Shown one piece after another: positions 42,640 through 51,095 of a stretch of 64,000 nucleotides of DNA (positions within the stretch are counted from its first letter, which is position 1; each line of letters begins with the position of its first letter). This DNA is from DASSUW01 sp963759375 (GTDB lineage Bacteria; Actinomycetota; Thermoleophilia; Solirubrobacterales; Solirubrobacteraceae): contig CAVWYY010000003.1 in NCBI GenBank assembly GCA_963759375.1, positions 124,001 to 188,000 on the forward strand. The letters run 5' to 3'. The position numbers and the translations under genes are program-made. A model generated the notes under the pieces. It ran no database searches. It was not told where the DNA came from and saw nothing but the letters and a program-made list of their open reading frames with translations.

Positions 42640-43509
42640 GTGCTCACCGCGGAAGCGCCAACCATCGCCAAGCTCCGCGCCGGCGACGAGGTCGACGGCG
42701 TGTTCGCCTGCTCGCGCAAGGACCGGCTGCAGGCACGCTCCGGTCTGCCCTACCTGGCGCTCGAGCTGCGGGACCGCAGCGGCGCGATCCAGGCCCGCGC
42801 GTTCCGCGATGCCGATCTGCTGAGCGGCCGCTTCGAGCGCGGCGACCTCGTGCGCGTGCGCGGGCGCGTAGAGCGATTCCGCGACGAGCTGCAGCTCGAG
42901 GTCCGCGACATCGCGCGCACCGAGGAGGCCGACCCGGCGGCGTTCCTGCCGGTCGCCTACCGCGACCGCGACGAGCTCGAGGGCTTCCTCGAGCACCTCG
43001 CGCGGGAGGTGCACGACCCCGCGTACCGCGCGCTGCTCGAGCGGCTGCTGGGCGACGACGAGCTGCGGACCGCCTGGCGGCAGGCGCCGTGCACGCGCGG
43101 CGGCCACCACGCCTACCTCGGCGGGCTGCTCGAGCACACGGTCGCGGTCGGCACGCTTGCGCTCGAGGCCTGCACGCTGCACCCGCGCCTGAACTCCGAC
43201 CTGCTGATCAGCGCCGCCCTGGTGCACGACCTCGGCAAGACCCGCGAGTTCACCTACGGCGCCGCGATCGAGCTGTCCGAGGAGGGCCGGCTGCTCGGCC
43301 ACCTCGTGCTCGGCCAGCAGATCCTCGAGGCCCGCATGGACGGGATGGACGCCGAGCGCCGGCTGGCGCTGCTGCACTGCGTGCTCTGCCATCACGGGCC
43401 GGACGCCGCGCCGCAACGCCGCTTCGGCTCGCCCGAGGCGCTCGCGCTCTACCGCCTGAACGCGCTCGACGCGAGCGTGAAGGGCGCGCTCGAGCACGGC
43501 CTGGGGTAA
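42640..43509 (+). CDS. OB-fold/HD-domain protein, YhaM-like 3'-5' exoribonuclease
   Basis: 289 aa. N-terminal OB-fold (about 10-90: LELRDRSGAIQARAFRDAD, typical nucleic-acid-binding) and HD domain with HHAYLGGLLEHTVAV and VHDLGKTREF (catalytic His-Asp). This architecture matches YhaM-type nucleases, which degrade RNA or DNA in the 3'-5' direction. GTG at 42640 lies 7 nt after CATCAT. Divergent from the PAC2 gene with 50 bp between starts. Confidence 0.82.
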   Translation: MLTAEAPTIAKLRAGDEVDGVFACSRKDRLQARSGLPYLALELRDRSGAIQARAFRDADLLSGRFERGDLVRVRGRVERFRDELQLEVRDIARTEEADPAAFLPVAYRDRDELEGFLEHLAREVHDPAYRALLERLLGDDELRTAWRQAPCTRGGHHAYLGGLLEHTVAVGTLALEACTLHPRLNSDLLISAALVHDLGKTREFTYGAAIELSEEGRLLGHLVLGQQILEARMDGMDAERRLALLHCVLCHHGPDAAPQRRFGSPEALALYRLNALDASVKGALEHGLG

Positions 43510-43532
43510 ACGCAACTGCTAGGTTGCGCGTC

Positions 43533-44507
43533 ATGCGCATCCTCGTCCTCGGAGGCACCGTCTTCCTCGGCCGCCATGTGACGGCCGAGGCGCTCGCCCG
43601 CGGCCATGACGTGACGCTGTTCACCCGCGGCGTCCACGGTGCGGATCTCTTCCCGGACGCCGAGCGCCTGATCGGCGATCGCGCCGGCGACCTGTCGGCG
43701 CTCGAGCGCGGCGAGTGGGATGCGGTGGTCGACACATCGGGCTACGAGGCCGAGCACGTCGGCCGCGCGGCCGCGCTGCTGGCCGGCCGGGCCGGCCACT
43801 ACGTGTTCGTGTCGAGCTGCAACGTGTACCCGACGTGGCCGGAGCAGCCGGTGGACGAGGACACGCCGGTATGGGACAGCGACGACGCGGACTACGGGCC
43901 GCAGAAGGCGGCGAGCGAGCGCGCGATCGAGGCGGCGATGCCGGGCCGGATGGCGACGGTGCGGGCCGGGCTGATCTGCGGGCCGCACGACAACGTGTTC
44001 CGGCTGCCGTGGTGGGTGCGGCGGATCGCCGCCGGCGGCCGCGTGCCCGCGCCCGGCGACCCGGACCGGTTCGTGCAGCTCGTCGACGCGCGCGACCTCG
44101 CCGCGTTCCTGCTCGACCTCGGCGAGCGGCGCGTGGCCGGCGCGTTCAACGGCACGGCGCCCGCGCGCACGACGACGATGGGCGACGCCCTCGCCGCCGC
44201 GGTCGACGCGACGGGCTCGGGCGCCGAGCTGGTGTGGATCTCCGACGACCGCCTGCAGGCCGCCGAGGTGAAGCCGTGGGTGGAGCTGCCGCTGTGGCTG
44301 CCGGCGGCGGACTTCCCCGGCACCTGGGAGATCGGCACGGAGCGCGCACAGGCGGCCGGGATGCGCTGTCGGCCGGTGGCCGAGACCGTCGCCGACGTGT
44401 GGACGTGGCTGCGCGCCGGCGGCGAGTCCGAGCTCGACGAGTGGCGTTCGGAGCACCGGCCGCCGCCGATGGAATCGGCACGCGAAGCGCGCCTTCTGGG
44501 TAACTGA
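43533..44507 (+). CDS. NAD-dependent epimerase/dehydratase family protein
   Basis: 324 aa. Extended SDR: MRILVLGGTVFLGRHVTAEAL with GxxGxxG, and VSSCNVYPTW with Ser/Tyr region; the catalytic Tyr-x3-Lys is represented by YGPQKAASERAI. Likely acts on a nucleotide sugar or similar substrate; unknown. TAGGTT (43520-43525) lies 7 nt before the ATG, and is flanked by a CGCAAC/GTTGCG inverted repeat. Same strand as the preceding OB-HD gene, 23 bp apart. Confidence 0.88.
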   Translation: MRILVLGGTVFLGRHVTAEALARGHDVTLFTRGVHGADLFPDAERLIGDRAGDLSALERGEWDAVVDTSGYEAEHVGRAAALLAGRAGHYVFVSSCNVYPTWPEQPVDEDTPVWDSDDADYGPQKAASERAIEAAMPGRMATVRAGLICGPHDNVFRLPWWVRRIAAGGRVPAPGDPDRFVQLVDARDLAAFLLDLGERRVAGAFNGTAPARTTTMGDALAAAVDATGSGAELVWISDDRLQAAEVKPWVELPLWLPAADFPGTWEIGTERAQAAGMRCRPVAETVADVWTWLRAGGESELDEWRSEHRPPPMESAREARLLGN

Positions 44508-44584
44508 GCTACATTCCCACCAATCGCGTGGCCGGGCAGGGGGCTTGGCCGCGCGGGCAACGACGTCCCACCACGGGAGGCAAC

Positions 44585-45478
44585 ATGAGACGTCTTCAGG
44601 TGCTTCTGCTCGCCGTCTTGGCGTGCGCGTTGGTCATCGTCCCCGCCGCTCAGGCGGCGCGGTTGAAGACCAAGGCTGTCGCGCAGGACAAGACTGCGGT
44701 GCAGCGGTATTGGACTCCCAAGCGCATGCAGAATGCACGACCCGCCGACAGGATCCTGTCCGGCACGTACGCCGCGGCCGCGAAGCCGGTCAAGCCGCAG
44801 AAGCAGGCCTTCGCGGCGTCACCGATCGCACCGCCGTACACGTCGCAGCCGACGAGCACCAACGGCAAGGTCTTCTTCACCGACGACGGCCTGAACTACG
44901 TGTGCTCCGGCACCGCGCTCATCAGCGGCAACAAGAGCACGGTCTGGACGGCCGGCCACTGCGTGCACGACGGCGCGAGCAACTTCCACACCAACTGGGC
45001 GTTCGTGCCGGCCTACCTGGACGGCAGCGCGCCCTACGGCGAGTGGACCGCGCGCCAGCTGCTCACCACGAGCGGCTGGGCCTCGAGCGGTGACTTCTCG
45101 TTCGACAACGGCGCCGCGGTGGTCAACGTGAACGGTGGTCAGGCGCTGACCGACGTGGTCGGCGGCCGCAATCCGTCGTTCAACTACGCGCGCAACCAGA
45201 ACTACGCGGCGCACGGCTACCCGGCCGCCCCGCCGTTCAACGGCGAGCGGCTGTACGTCTGCAACTCGCCGCTGGTCTATGACGACACGTCCGCCAACCC
45301 GCCGACCATGGGCATCGACTGCAACATGACCGGCGGCTCGAGCGGCGGCGGCTGGATCGCCGGCGGCGGAGTGGCCTCGGTCAACTCGTACGGCTACAGC
45401 ACGCTGCCGAACGTCATGTTCGGGCCCTACCAGGGCTCGGTCTCGCAGAGCCTGTACACGCAGGCTGCGGGCAGCTAG
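44585..45478 (+). CDS. Secreted trypsin-like serine peptidase
   Basis: 297 aa. Signal peptide residues 1-24 ending AQAA. A pro-segment follows (about 25-85). Catalytic His in VWTAGHCVHDG, Asp in GDFSFDNGAAVVNV, Ser in MTGGSSGGGW, with disulphide Cys pairs (CSGTAL/GHC). Resembles glutamyl-endopeptidase-like or V8-like exported proteases. A GGGAGG site precedes the ATG by 4 nt, and TACATT at 44510-44515 gives a leader of about 64 nt. Stop codon shares CTAG with the opposing histidine kinase. Confidence 0.87.
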   Translation: MRRLQVLLLAVLACALVIVPAAQAARLKTKAVAQDKTAVQRYWTPKRMQNARPADRILSGTYAAAAKPVKPQKQAFAASPIAPPYTSQPTSTNGKVFFTDDGLNYVCSGTALISGNKSTVWTAGHCVHDGASNFHTNWAFVPAYLDGSAPYGEWTARQLLTTSGWASSGDFSFDNGAAVVNVNGGQALTDVVGGRNPSFNYARNQNYAAHGYPAAPPFNGERLYVCNSPLVYDDTSANPPTMGIDCNMTGGSSGGGWIAGGGVASVNSYGYSTLPNVMFGPYQGSVSQSLYTQAAGS

Positions 45479-46497
45479 CCGGACCCGCCCCCGTACGGCA
45501 GCCGGGCCACGATCGTGGTCCCGGCGCCGGCGGGGCTGATCACGTGGAGCGTGCCGTCGAGCGCCTCCACCCGGTGGCGCAACCCGGTCAGGCCACTGCC
45601 GTCCGGGTCCGCGCCGCCGTCGCCGTCGTCGGCGATCTTCACGAACAGCTCGTCGGGCTCGTCGCGGATCGTGACCACAGCGTGCGTGTTCTCGCCGGCG
45701 TGCTTGGCCGCGTTGGTGAGCGACTCCGCGACCACGAAGTACGCCGCCGTCTCGACCACCGGCGGCGGCCGGCGCGACACGTGCGCGTCCGCCGTCGCCT
45801 TGACCGGCGAGCGGGCGGCGAGCGCCTCGACCGCCGCGGGCAGGCCGCGGTCGGCCAGCACCGGCGGCGCGATCCCGCGGGCCAGGTCGCGCAGCTCGGC
45901 GATCGCCGCGCTGGCCTCGCCGCGCGCCTCGCGGACGAGCTCAGCGGCCTCCGGGTGCTCCTCCAGCCGCGCCTCGGCCCGGCCGAGCTGCATCGTCAGC
46001 GCCACCAGCCGGGCCTGCGCGCCGTCGTGCAGGTCGCGCTCGATCCGGCGCAGCTCGTGCGCCTGCACGTCGAGCGCGCCGCGGCGGGTCCGCGTGAGCT
46101 CGTCGACCCGCTCCACCAGCTCCTTCTCGCCGCCCCACGCGCGGTACAGCACGCCGTGCAGCGCGAGGAGCATGGCCAGACAGCCGATCGGGATCAGCGG
46201 CCAGAACTCGTCGCTGCCCGCGAGCGCCCACGTGAGCACGAGCGTGAGGCTCACCCACGAGAACAGGCCGGCGTGCACGACCAGCAGGCGGCGCCGGCCG
46301 CGCGGCACGTGGCGGGCCGGGCTGAGGATCGCGTGCAGCGAGAACGGGACGAACAGGCCGAAGTAGACCCATTCCGGCCAGAAGGTCCCGCCGCCGGTGA
46401 GGGCCCACAGCCCGGTGACCACGAACGCGATGAACGCCGACAGCGTGGCGTGCACTCTCAGGGCTCGGGTCCAGCGCATCGCGCTGGATGATCGCAT
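45475..46497 (-). CDS. Sensor histidine kinase (HisKA_3 type)
   Basis: 340 aa from ATG 46497 (ATG 46479 and 46515 are alternatives). Four membrane helices lie in residues 10-115, then a coiled segment and HisKA_3 dimerisation helix with LRRIERDLHDGAQARLVALTMQLGRAE (phospho-acceptor His), then an ATPase domain with N-box VVAESLTNAAKHAG, DDGDGGADPDGSGLTGLRHRVEAL. NarL-type response regulators usually partner this class, but none is adjacent; the neighbour is an Xre gene. The upstream palindrome overlaps its promoter region. Confidence 0.87.
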   Translation of the reverse strand: MRSSSAMRWTRALRVHATLSAFIAFVVTGLWALTGGGTFWPEWVYFGLFVPFSLHAILSPARHVPRGRRRLLVVHAGLFSWVSLTLVLTWALAGSDEFWPLIPIGCLAMLLALHGVLYRAWGGEKELVERVDELTRTRRGALDVQAHELRRIERDLHDGAQARLVALTMQLGRAEARLEEHPEAAELVREARGEASAAIAELRDLARGIAPPVLADRGLPAAVEALAARSPVKATADAHVSRRPPPVVETAAYFVVAESLTNAAKHAGENTHAVVTIRDEPDELFVKIADDGDGGADPDGSGLTGLRHRVEALDGTLHVISPAGAGTTIVARLPYGGGSG

Positions 46498-46507
46498 GGA
46501 AAGCGAA

Positions 46508-46530
46508 CTTGACATAGGCGTAATGTCAAG
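46508..46530. promoter_or_regulatory. Operator palindrome between histidine kinase and Xre gene
   Basis: Perfect CTTGACAT-N7-ATGTCAAG. It contains a -35 TTGACA on + (46509-46514), which is 17 bp before TAGCTT (46532-46537) of the xre gene, and a TTGACA on - towards the kinase. It is likely the binding site of the Xre regulator. Confidence 0.7.
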
Positions 46531-46548
46531 CTAGCTTTACTCGTACGA

Positions 46549-46749
46549 ATGAAGAACGAAGTACGTGAGTTGCGAACGGCGATGGGCCTCTCGCAGCAGC
46601 AGCTTGGTGAGGCGATGGACGTGTCCCGTCAGACGATCAACTCCATCGAGAAGGAGCGCTACACGCCCTCCCTCCCACTGGCCATCGCCTTGGCCCGCTA
46701 CTTCGGCCGACCCGTAGAGGAGATCTTCGATGCAGATGGCAGCCCGTAA
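46549..46749 (+). CDS. Xre-family helix-turn-helix regulator
   Basis: 66 aa, nearly all HTH: LRTAMGLSQQQLGEAMDVSRQTINSIEKERYTPSLPLAIALARYFGRPVEEIF. This short one-domain repressor type is commonly paired with a small membrane protein; here it overlaps the next gene by 20 nt. TAGCTT lies 11 nt before ATG, and -35 TTGACA is inside the palindrome, so autoregulation is expected. Confidence 0.92.
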   Translation: MKNEVRELRTAMGLSQQQLGEAMDVSRQTINSIEKERYTPSLPLAIALARYFGRPVEEIFDADGSP

Positions 46750-47131
46750 GCCCGTACACCGCAGCCGGTGGTACATGCCGGCGTTCTCCGTGTTCCTCGG
46801 CCTCCTGATGCTCGGGGCGTTCGCGCTCGGCGGCGACGTCGGCGGCGGACTGGCCGCGCTCGGCGTGATGGTCGCGCTCGCCGCCGGGATCCTCGTGTTC
46901 GGACGCAGCGAGACGGTCCGCGGGCTCAGCGGCCCGGGCCGCGACGAGCGCTGGGCCAAGATCGACGTCACCGCCACCGCGATCACCGGCAGCGTCCTGA
47001 TCGCCGTGATCATCGGCGCGTTCCTCGTCGAGGTCGCCCGGGGCGAGGACGGCGAGCCCTGGTCACAGCTCGGTGCGCTCGGCGGGATCACCTACATCGT
47101 GGCCGTCGCGCTGCTGCGCTGGCGCTCGTAG
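46730..47131 (+). CDS. Small four-helix membrane protein (DUF2178-like)
   Basis: 133 aa. Hydrophobic segments at about 18-38, 43-60, 78-100 and 112-130; a positively charged N-terminus. The pairing with an upstream Xre regulator (20-nt overlap) is the usual arrangement of DUF2178-like proteins; function unknown. The assignment to that family is tentative. Confidence 0.6.
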   Translation: MQMAARKPVHRSRWYMPAFSVFLGLLMLGAFALGGDVGGGLAALGVMVALAAGILVFGRSETVRGLSGPGRDERWAKIDVTATAITGSVLIAVIIGAFLVEVARGEDGEPWSQLGALGGITYIVAVALLRWRS

Positions 47132-47282
47132 CGTCGTCCTTGCGGATGACGGCGCGTCGTCCGCAGGGCGGGCGGAAGATCGTCCGCTCGGCCGGGTCTA
47201 GATCGCGCTTGCGGCCGACGACGTACGACGCCGTGGCCGGGAGGCTCCTCGCATCGGATCAAGCGAGTGCAAGGAGCCAGTC

Positions 47283-47840
47283 ATGGCATACAGCGGTCAG
47301 ACCATCAGCAACCCCGTCAGCGGCGAGCAGATCACCTTCATGCAGACCTCGCGCGACACTGACGGTGAGCTGCTCGAGTTCGAGCTCGCCCTCTCGCCCG
47401 ACGGCCACGTGCCGGGCGCGCACGTCCATCCGGAGCAGGAGGAGCGCTTCCACGTCCTCGAAGGCACGATGAAGTTCCGCCGTGGTCTGCGCCGCATCAC
47501 GGCCGGGCCGGGTGACACCGTGGTCGTCCCCGCCGGCAAGGTGCACCGGTTCGCCAACGGCGGCGACTCGACGGCGCGCTGCCGCGTCGAGGTCGTCCCG
47601 GCGCTCGACATGGAGCGGCTGCTCGAGACGACCGTCGAGCTCGCGCTCGAGGGCAACGTGACGAGCAAGGGCATGCCCAAGCCCATGCACCTGGCGCTGT
47701 TCGTGCAGCGGTTCCGCCGCGAGGTCAAGGCCCCGTTCCCGCCGGCCTGGATGGTGCGCGTCCTGATGGCGCCGCTGGCCGCGCTGGCTCGCCGACGCGG
47801 CCACGCCGAGCGCTACGTCCCGGCCCCCGCGGCCGCGTAG
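47283..47840 (+). CDS. Cupin domain protein
   Basis: 185 aa. A cupin core with metal motif HVHPEQEERFHVLEGTMKFRRG (H-x-H-x5-6-E-x-F-x-V-L-E-G) and second motif GDTVVVPAGKVHRF. The C-terminal half is helical and basic. Function unassigned. AAGGAG (47271-47276) lies 6 nt before the ATG. A 7-bp hairpin (47867-47884) follows the gene. The 151 bp before the gene show no other coding signal. Confidence 0.85.
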   Translation: MAYSGQTISNPVSGEQITFMQTSRDTDGELLEFELALSPDGHVPGAHVHPEQEERFHVLEGTMKFRRGLRRITAGPGDTVVVPAGKVHRFANGGDSTARCRVEVVPALDMERLLETTVELALEGNVTSKGMPKPMHLALFVQRFRREVKAPFPPAWMVRVLMAPLAALARRRGHAERYVPAPAAA

Positions 47841-47866
47841 ACGCCAGTTGTCTCGCCCATGACTGA

Positions 47867-47884
47867 CCTGGCCAATGGGCCAGG
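47867..47884. terminator. Hairpin after cupin gene
   Basis: CCTGGCC-AATG-GGCCAGG: 7-bp perfect stem with a 4-nt loop. No T tract follows, so a weak terminator or transcript-stabilising hairpin. Confidence 0.4.
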
Positions 47885-47895
47885 AGACGAGGTTG

Positions 47896-47940
47896 AGAGG
47901 CATGGACCGGCGCTGGAGTATGGCGTTGCTCCATGCCTCT
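47896..47940. promoter_or_regulatory. Inverted repeat spanning -10 and start codon of secreted Pro-rich protein gene
   Basis: AGAGGCATGGA (47896-47906) and TCCATGCCTCT (47930-47940) form a perfect 11-bp inverted repeat. TATGGC (47919-47924) lies between them and the ATG at 47933 is inside the right arm. Likely an operator; if the transcript starts earlier, a start-codon-sequestering hairpin would be possible. Confidence 0.45.
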
Positions 47941-48856
47941 TCGTTCGTGCATCGCGGCGACCGCCGCCATCCTGTTCCTGGCCGTCCCCGCCGTCGCCTC
48001 GGCGCAGGACCCGGAGCCGACGCCAACGCCGACCCCGGAGCCGACGCCAACGCCGGAGCCGACCCCGGTGCCGACGCCGACGGGAACCGTGCCCAAGGTC
48101 ACCAAGCCGAAGGTCACGGGTACGGCCCGACAGGGCGACGTGCTCGTCGCCGCCGCGACCTGGAAGGGCGACCCCGCCCCGACAGCGGTGTGGAGCTGGC
48201 AGCGCTGCAACGCAAACGGCTCCAAGTGCGCGGCGATCGCGGGCACCGATTCCGACCGGTACGCGGTAGCGGCGGCGGACATCGGCAGGACGCTGCGCGC
48301 CCAGCTCGTTGCGACGAACTCCGCGGGGTCGGACACCGCGCGGTCTGAGCCGACGGCGGCCGTGGAGGCCGCAGCGCCCCCGCCGCCCGCTTATCCGACC
48401 CCGCCGCCACCGCCCGAGCCCGATGATCGTTCGCCATCCGACGCCCCAGCCCCGTTCCGTTCGGACGGACCCCCGGCACCGCCACCCGCGCTGTCCGGCC
48501 CCGCGCTCCTGCGGCCGTTCCCGGTCGTGCGACTGCGCGGCACGCTGACGGCGACCGGGGCGCGCATCACGCTGTTCACAGTGCGCGTGCCGGCACGTGT
48601 CTCGGTGCTCGTCAAGTGCCGCGGGGTGAGCTGCCCGACGCGCCGCATGGCCCGGAGCGCGTCGAAGCGGCGGACGATCCGGCTGAAGCGGTTCGAGCGG
48701 TCGCTGCGGGCCGGGACTCGCGTGACCGTCAAGGTCACGCACGCCAGGCGGGTCGGCAAGTGGAGCACGATCGTGATCCGCCGCGGGGCTGCGCCGCGGC
48801 GATCGGACCTCTGCGCGTACCCGGGTGTCGGAGCCCCGGCGGCGTGCCCACGCTGA
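47933..48856 (+). CDS. Secreted Pro-rich protein
   Basis: 307 aa. Signal peptide (1-24, ends SAQD). Pro/Thr/Glu repeats of PEPTPTP type follow at about 26-50, then a domain with ATWKGDPAPTAVWSWQRCNANGSKCAAIAGTDSDRYAVAAADIGRTLRAQLVATNSAGS, as in immunoglobulin-like repeats of surface proteins of these bacteria. A second Pro-rich linker and a basic C-terminal domain with two Cys pairs complete it. Probably cell-wall associated. It overlaps the next gene by 13 nt. Confidence 0.68.
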   Translation: MPLRSCIAATAAILFLAVPAVASAQDPEPTPTPTPEPTPTPEPTPVPTPTGTVPKVTKPKVTGTARQGDVLVAAATWKGDPAPTAVWSWQRCNANGSKCAAIAGTDSDRYAVAAADIGRTLRAQLVATNSAGSDTARSEPTAAVEAAAPPPPAYPTPPPPPEPDDRSPSDAPAPFRSDGPPAPPPALSGPALLRPFPVVRLRGTLTATGARITLFTVRVPARVSVLVKCRGVSCPTRRMARSASKRRTIRLKRFERSLRAGTRVTVKVTHARRVGKWSTIVIRRGAAPRRSDLCAYPGVGAPAACPR

Positions 48857-49272
48857 CCGGCCGCACCGCCATCACGGCCGCCGCCGCGATCGTCGCCGGC
48901 TTGTTCGTCCTCACGTTCCTCGTCGCGCTCGCTTCGAGCGCGCCGCCGCAGCCGCGCCCGCCGCGGGCGATCGTGCTCCCGGCGATGACGAACCCGGCCG
49001 AGCCGGCGGCGCTGTCGCGGCGCGCGGCCGCGGCCCTCCCCGCCATGCGCCGGCCGGCGCCGAAGCCGAAGCCCAGGCGCAAGCCCCGGCGGGTCGTGGT
49101 CGCGCGGCCCGCGGCGGTGGCCACGCCGATGCCGACGGCGACGCCGGTACCCACTGCGACCGTGGCGCCCGCTCCGCCGCCGCCGCCCGCTCCGGTCTCG
49201 GCGCCTTCTGCGCCCGCTCCGGACCCGGATCCGGAGTTCGACTCGTCCGAGGAGTTCGACTCGTCCGGATGA
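48844..49272 (+). CDS. Membrane-anchored Pro-rich protein
   Basis: 142 aa. One membrane helix at residues 12-30 near the N-terminus, then an exposed Pro/Ala/Lys-rich region ending in Asp/Ser-rich EFDSSEEFDSS. No enzyme motif. GTG at 48844 is inside the previous gene's end, and its stop overlaps the next start as ATGA. A wall-spanning or scaffold protein is a guess from composition. Confidence 0.55.
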   Translation: MPTLTGRTAITAAAAIVAGLFVLTFLVALASSAPPQPRPPRAIVLPAMTNPAEPAALSRRAAAALPAMRRPAPKPKPRRKPRRVVVARPAAVATPMPTATPVPTATVAPAPPPPPAPVSAPSAPAPDPDPEFDSSEEFDSSG

Positions 49273-50315
49273 CCCGGCCCGCCGTCATCTTCGCGGTGGC
49301 CACGGTGGCCGCGGTAGCGCTTGGCCTCGGGACGGCGGCGCTCCTCGCCCCGAACGCACGGACTCTGCGCGCCACCACCCGCGTCGTGCATGCCGGACCC
49401 GCGTTGCTGACCGTGCCCGCCGGTTGGGGGCAGTCCGGACCGGTCGAGGGTCTGGCGCCCGAGCGCACGACAGTGCTCTCGCCGGCGCCCGGTACGGCCG
49501 GCAGCGCGATCATCACGTTCGGCCCGGGCGACTCGCGGTCGCTGCTCCCGCGCGAGCTGCGCGCGCTCCTCGACGAGCCGCCGCCCGCACCGGTCACCAC
49601 CACGCTCGGCGGCCGCCCAGCGGCCCTCTATCGCGACCTGCGCACCGGCGAACGGCTGCTCGACGTGACCGTTCTGCCGACCAGCGACGGGACGCTTGCC
49701 GTGGCGTGCTCGGCCCCCGCCGACTGCGAGGGCGAGGTCACTGCCGCGTCGGTGCCCGGCGCCACCGCCTTGATCCCGTCGCCGGCGATCCCGCTGGCGG
49801 CGGCTCTCCCCACGGCGATCGCGCGACTGGACCGCGAGACGATCGCCGGCCGCAACGACCTGGGTGCTGCCCGTACGCCCGCCGCCCAGGCCGGAGCGGC
49901 CTCCCGGCTCGCCGCTCGCCAGCGAGCGGCCGCCGACCAGCTGCGCTCCGCATTCGGCCCAGCCGCGCAGTCGGTCGGCGCCGCGCTCGACGAGACCGGC
50001 CGCGCGTACGACGCGCTGGGGGCCGCCACGCGGGCGGTCTCGCCGGCCGCGTTCGCCGCCGCCCGCGCCAAGATCCGCGCCGCCGAGTCGCATCTCACCG
50101 CCGCCGCCGACACGGTTGTCGAGGCCGGCACCCGGCCGAGCGCGGAGCCCGCGCCGGTGGTCCCCGCGCCGCCCGCGCCGGCCGGCACCCCCGGTCTCGT
50201 CCGCTTCGCCGAGATCCTGCTCATCGCGGTCCTGCTGATCGGCAGCCTCGTCGCCGGCTTCGTGTCCAGCGGCGTGATCGCACGCGCGGCCCGCCGGCTG
50301 ACCGCTCCGACGTAG
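49269..50315 (+). CDS. Hypothetical membrane protein with two terminal helices
   Basis: 348 aa. N-terminal membrane helix (about 5-27), an exported region of mixed composition with a Cys pair (VACSAPADCEG), Ala-rich coiled helices (about 200-290), Pro-rich linker and a C-terminal helix (about 318-340). Not recognised. Coupled with the preceding gene by ATGA overlap; the three genes 47933-50315 form one operon, probably for an envelope function. Confidence 0.55.
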   Translation: MTRPAVIFAVATVAAVALGLGTAALLAPNARTLRATTRVVHAGPALLTVPAGWGQSGPVEGLAPERTTVLSPAPGTAGSAIITFGPGDSRSLLPRELRALLDEPPPAPVTTTLGGRPAALYRDLRTGERLLDVTVLPTSDGTLAVACSAPADCEGEVTAASVPGATALIPSPAIPLAAALPTAIARLDRETIAGRNDLGAARTPAAQAGAASRLAARQRAAADQLRSAFGPAAQSVGAALDETGRAYDALGAATRAVSPAAFAAARAKIRAAESHLTAAADTVVEAGTRPSAEPAPVVPAPPAPAGTPGLVRFAEILLIAVLLIGSLVAGFVSSGVIARAARRLTAPT

Positions 50316-50325
50316 CCTTCTCGGC

Positions 50326-50418
50326 GGAGCGGCACGGGGCTGGTGCCCCATCCGGTCTTCAAAACCGGCAGGCGGCTGTAGCCCAGTCGTTGGTAGGTTC
50401 GATTCCTGCGCCGCTCCG
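50326..50418 (+). tRNA. selC: tRNA-Sec (anticodon TCA)
   Basis: Eight-base acceptor stem GGAGCGGC (50326-50333) pairs with GCCGCTCC (50410-50417); a G discriminator follows. The D-arm GGGGC/GCCCC has a 4-nt loop, and the anticodon stem CCGGT/ACCGG carries loop CTTCAAA with TCA at 50359-50361, reading UGA. The long variable arm and 5-bp T-stem (GTAGG/CCTGC) fit selenocysteine tRNA. No selA, selB or selD gene is in the window. CCA is not encoded. Confidence 0.95.
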
Positions 50419-50437
50419 TCTTGGCCCTGCTCGGGCG

Positions 50438-51088
50438 CTACCCCCGGTAGCGACGCCGGCTCTGGATGAGCGCGTGGTTGAGCATCGTGGCGTGGTCGTC
50501 CTCGCGTGCGACCACGACGAGCCTGTTCCAGGCGCCCGGATATGCGACGCGTTCGTTGTAGATCTGGGTCCGGAAGTGGTCTGCGTAGACCGCAGGCAGC
50601 TTGTCCCCGATCCCATACATGCGGCGCGCTCCGTCGCTCCCGCGGATGACCGCCACGAGCTCGCGCGTAGCGTCGAAGTCGTCTGTGGCGACGAACTCGA
50701 CGAGCGGGTGCTGCGGCGCGCCGCCGCTGAGGAACGCGACGACGTACTTGCGGTCCCGCCCCCAGGCGTTCTCGCGGATCGTCTCTCCGAGGCCGAACTG
50801 CACAGCACCCTCCGCGCGGGTCGTACCCAGGAACACGCGGTACGGCGAGTAGCTGTCGCGCCGTCTCGGCCAGCGATACGACTCGCCATGCCGCTCCTGC
50901 GTGAGGCTCCAATCATCGGCCAGGTCTGCCGATCCGGGGCGAGCGGCAGCGGCGGTCCGATCGGACGGATCGCCGGCGGCGACGTGGCTTACGCGCGGAT
51001 TCGCGAAACCCGCCTCGGACAATCGGGCCAGGAGTGGCCCGAGCTCGCGGTCCGGGACGTGCTCGACGGTGACGGAGAACGGACACAT
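50438..51088 (-). CDS. Hypothetical protein
   Basis: 216 aa, no recognised family. The N-terminus looks soluble; central segment EGAVQFGLGETIRENAWGRDRKYVVAFLSGGAPQHPLVEFV and C-terminal VYADHFRTQIYNERVAYPGAWNRLVVVARED are distinctive. No signal peptide or membrane helix. TGTAAT lies 6 nt before the ATG at 51088, a near-consensus -10 for leaderless expression. The promoter area has inverted and direct repeats. Confidence 0.6.
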   Translation of the reverse strand: MCPFSVTVEHVPDRELGPLLARLSEAGFANPRVSHVAAGDPSDRTAAAARPGSADLADDWSLTQERHGESYRWPRRRDSYSPYRVFLGTTRAEGAVQFGLGETIRENAWGRDRKYVVAFLSGGAPQHPLVEFVATDDFDATRELVAVIRGSDGARRMYGIGDKLPAVYADHFRTQIYNERVAYPGAWNRLVVVAREDDHATMLNHALIQSRRRYRG

Positions 51089-51095
51089 CGGCCTA

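Noticed and set aside
48007..48085. Repeats of PEPTPTP type as a DNA tandem repeat
   Set aside because: They are codon-level repeats inside a coding region, not a separate VNTR.
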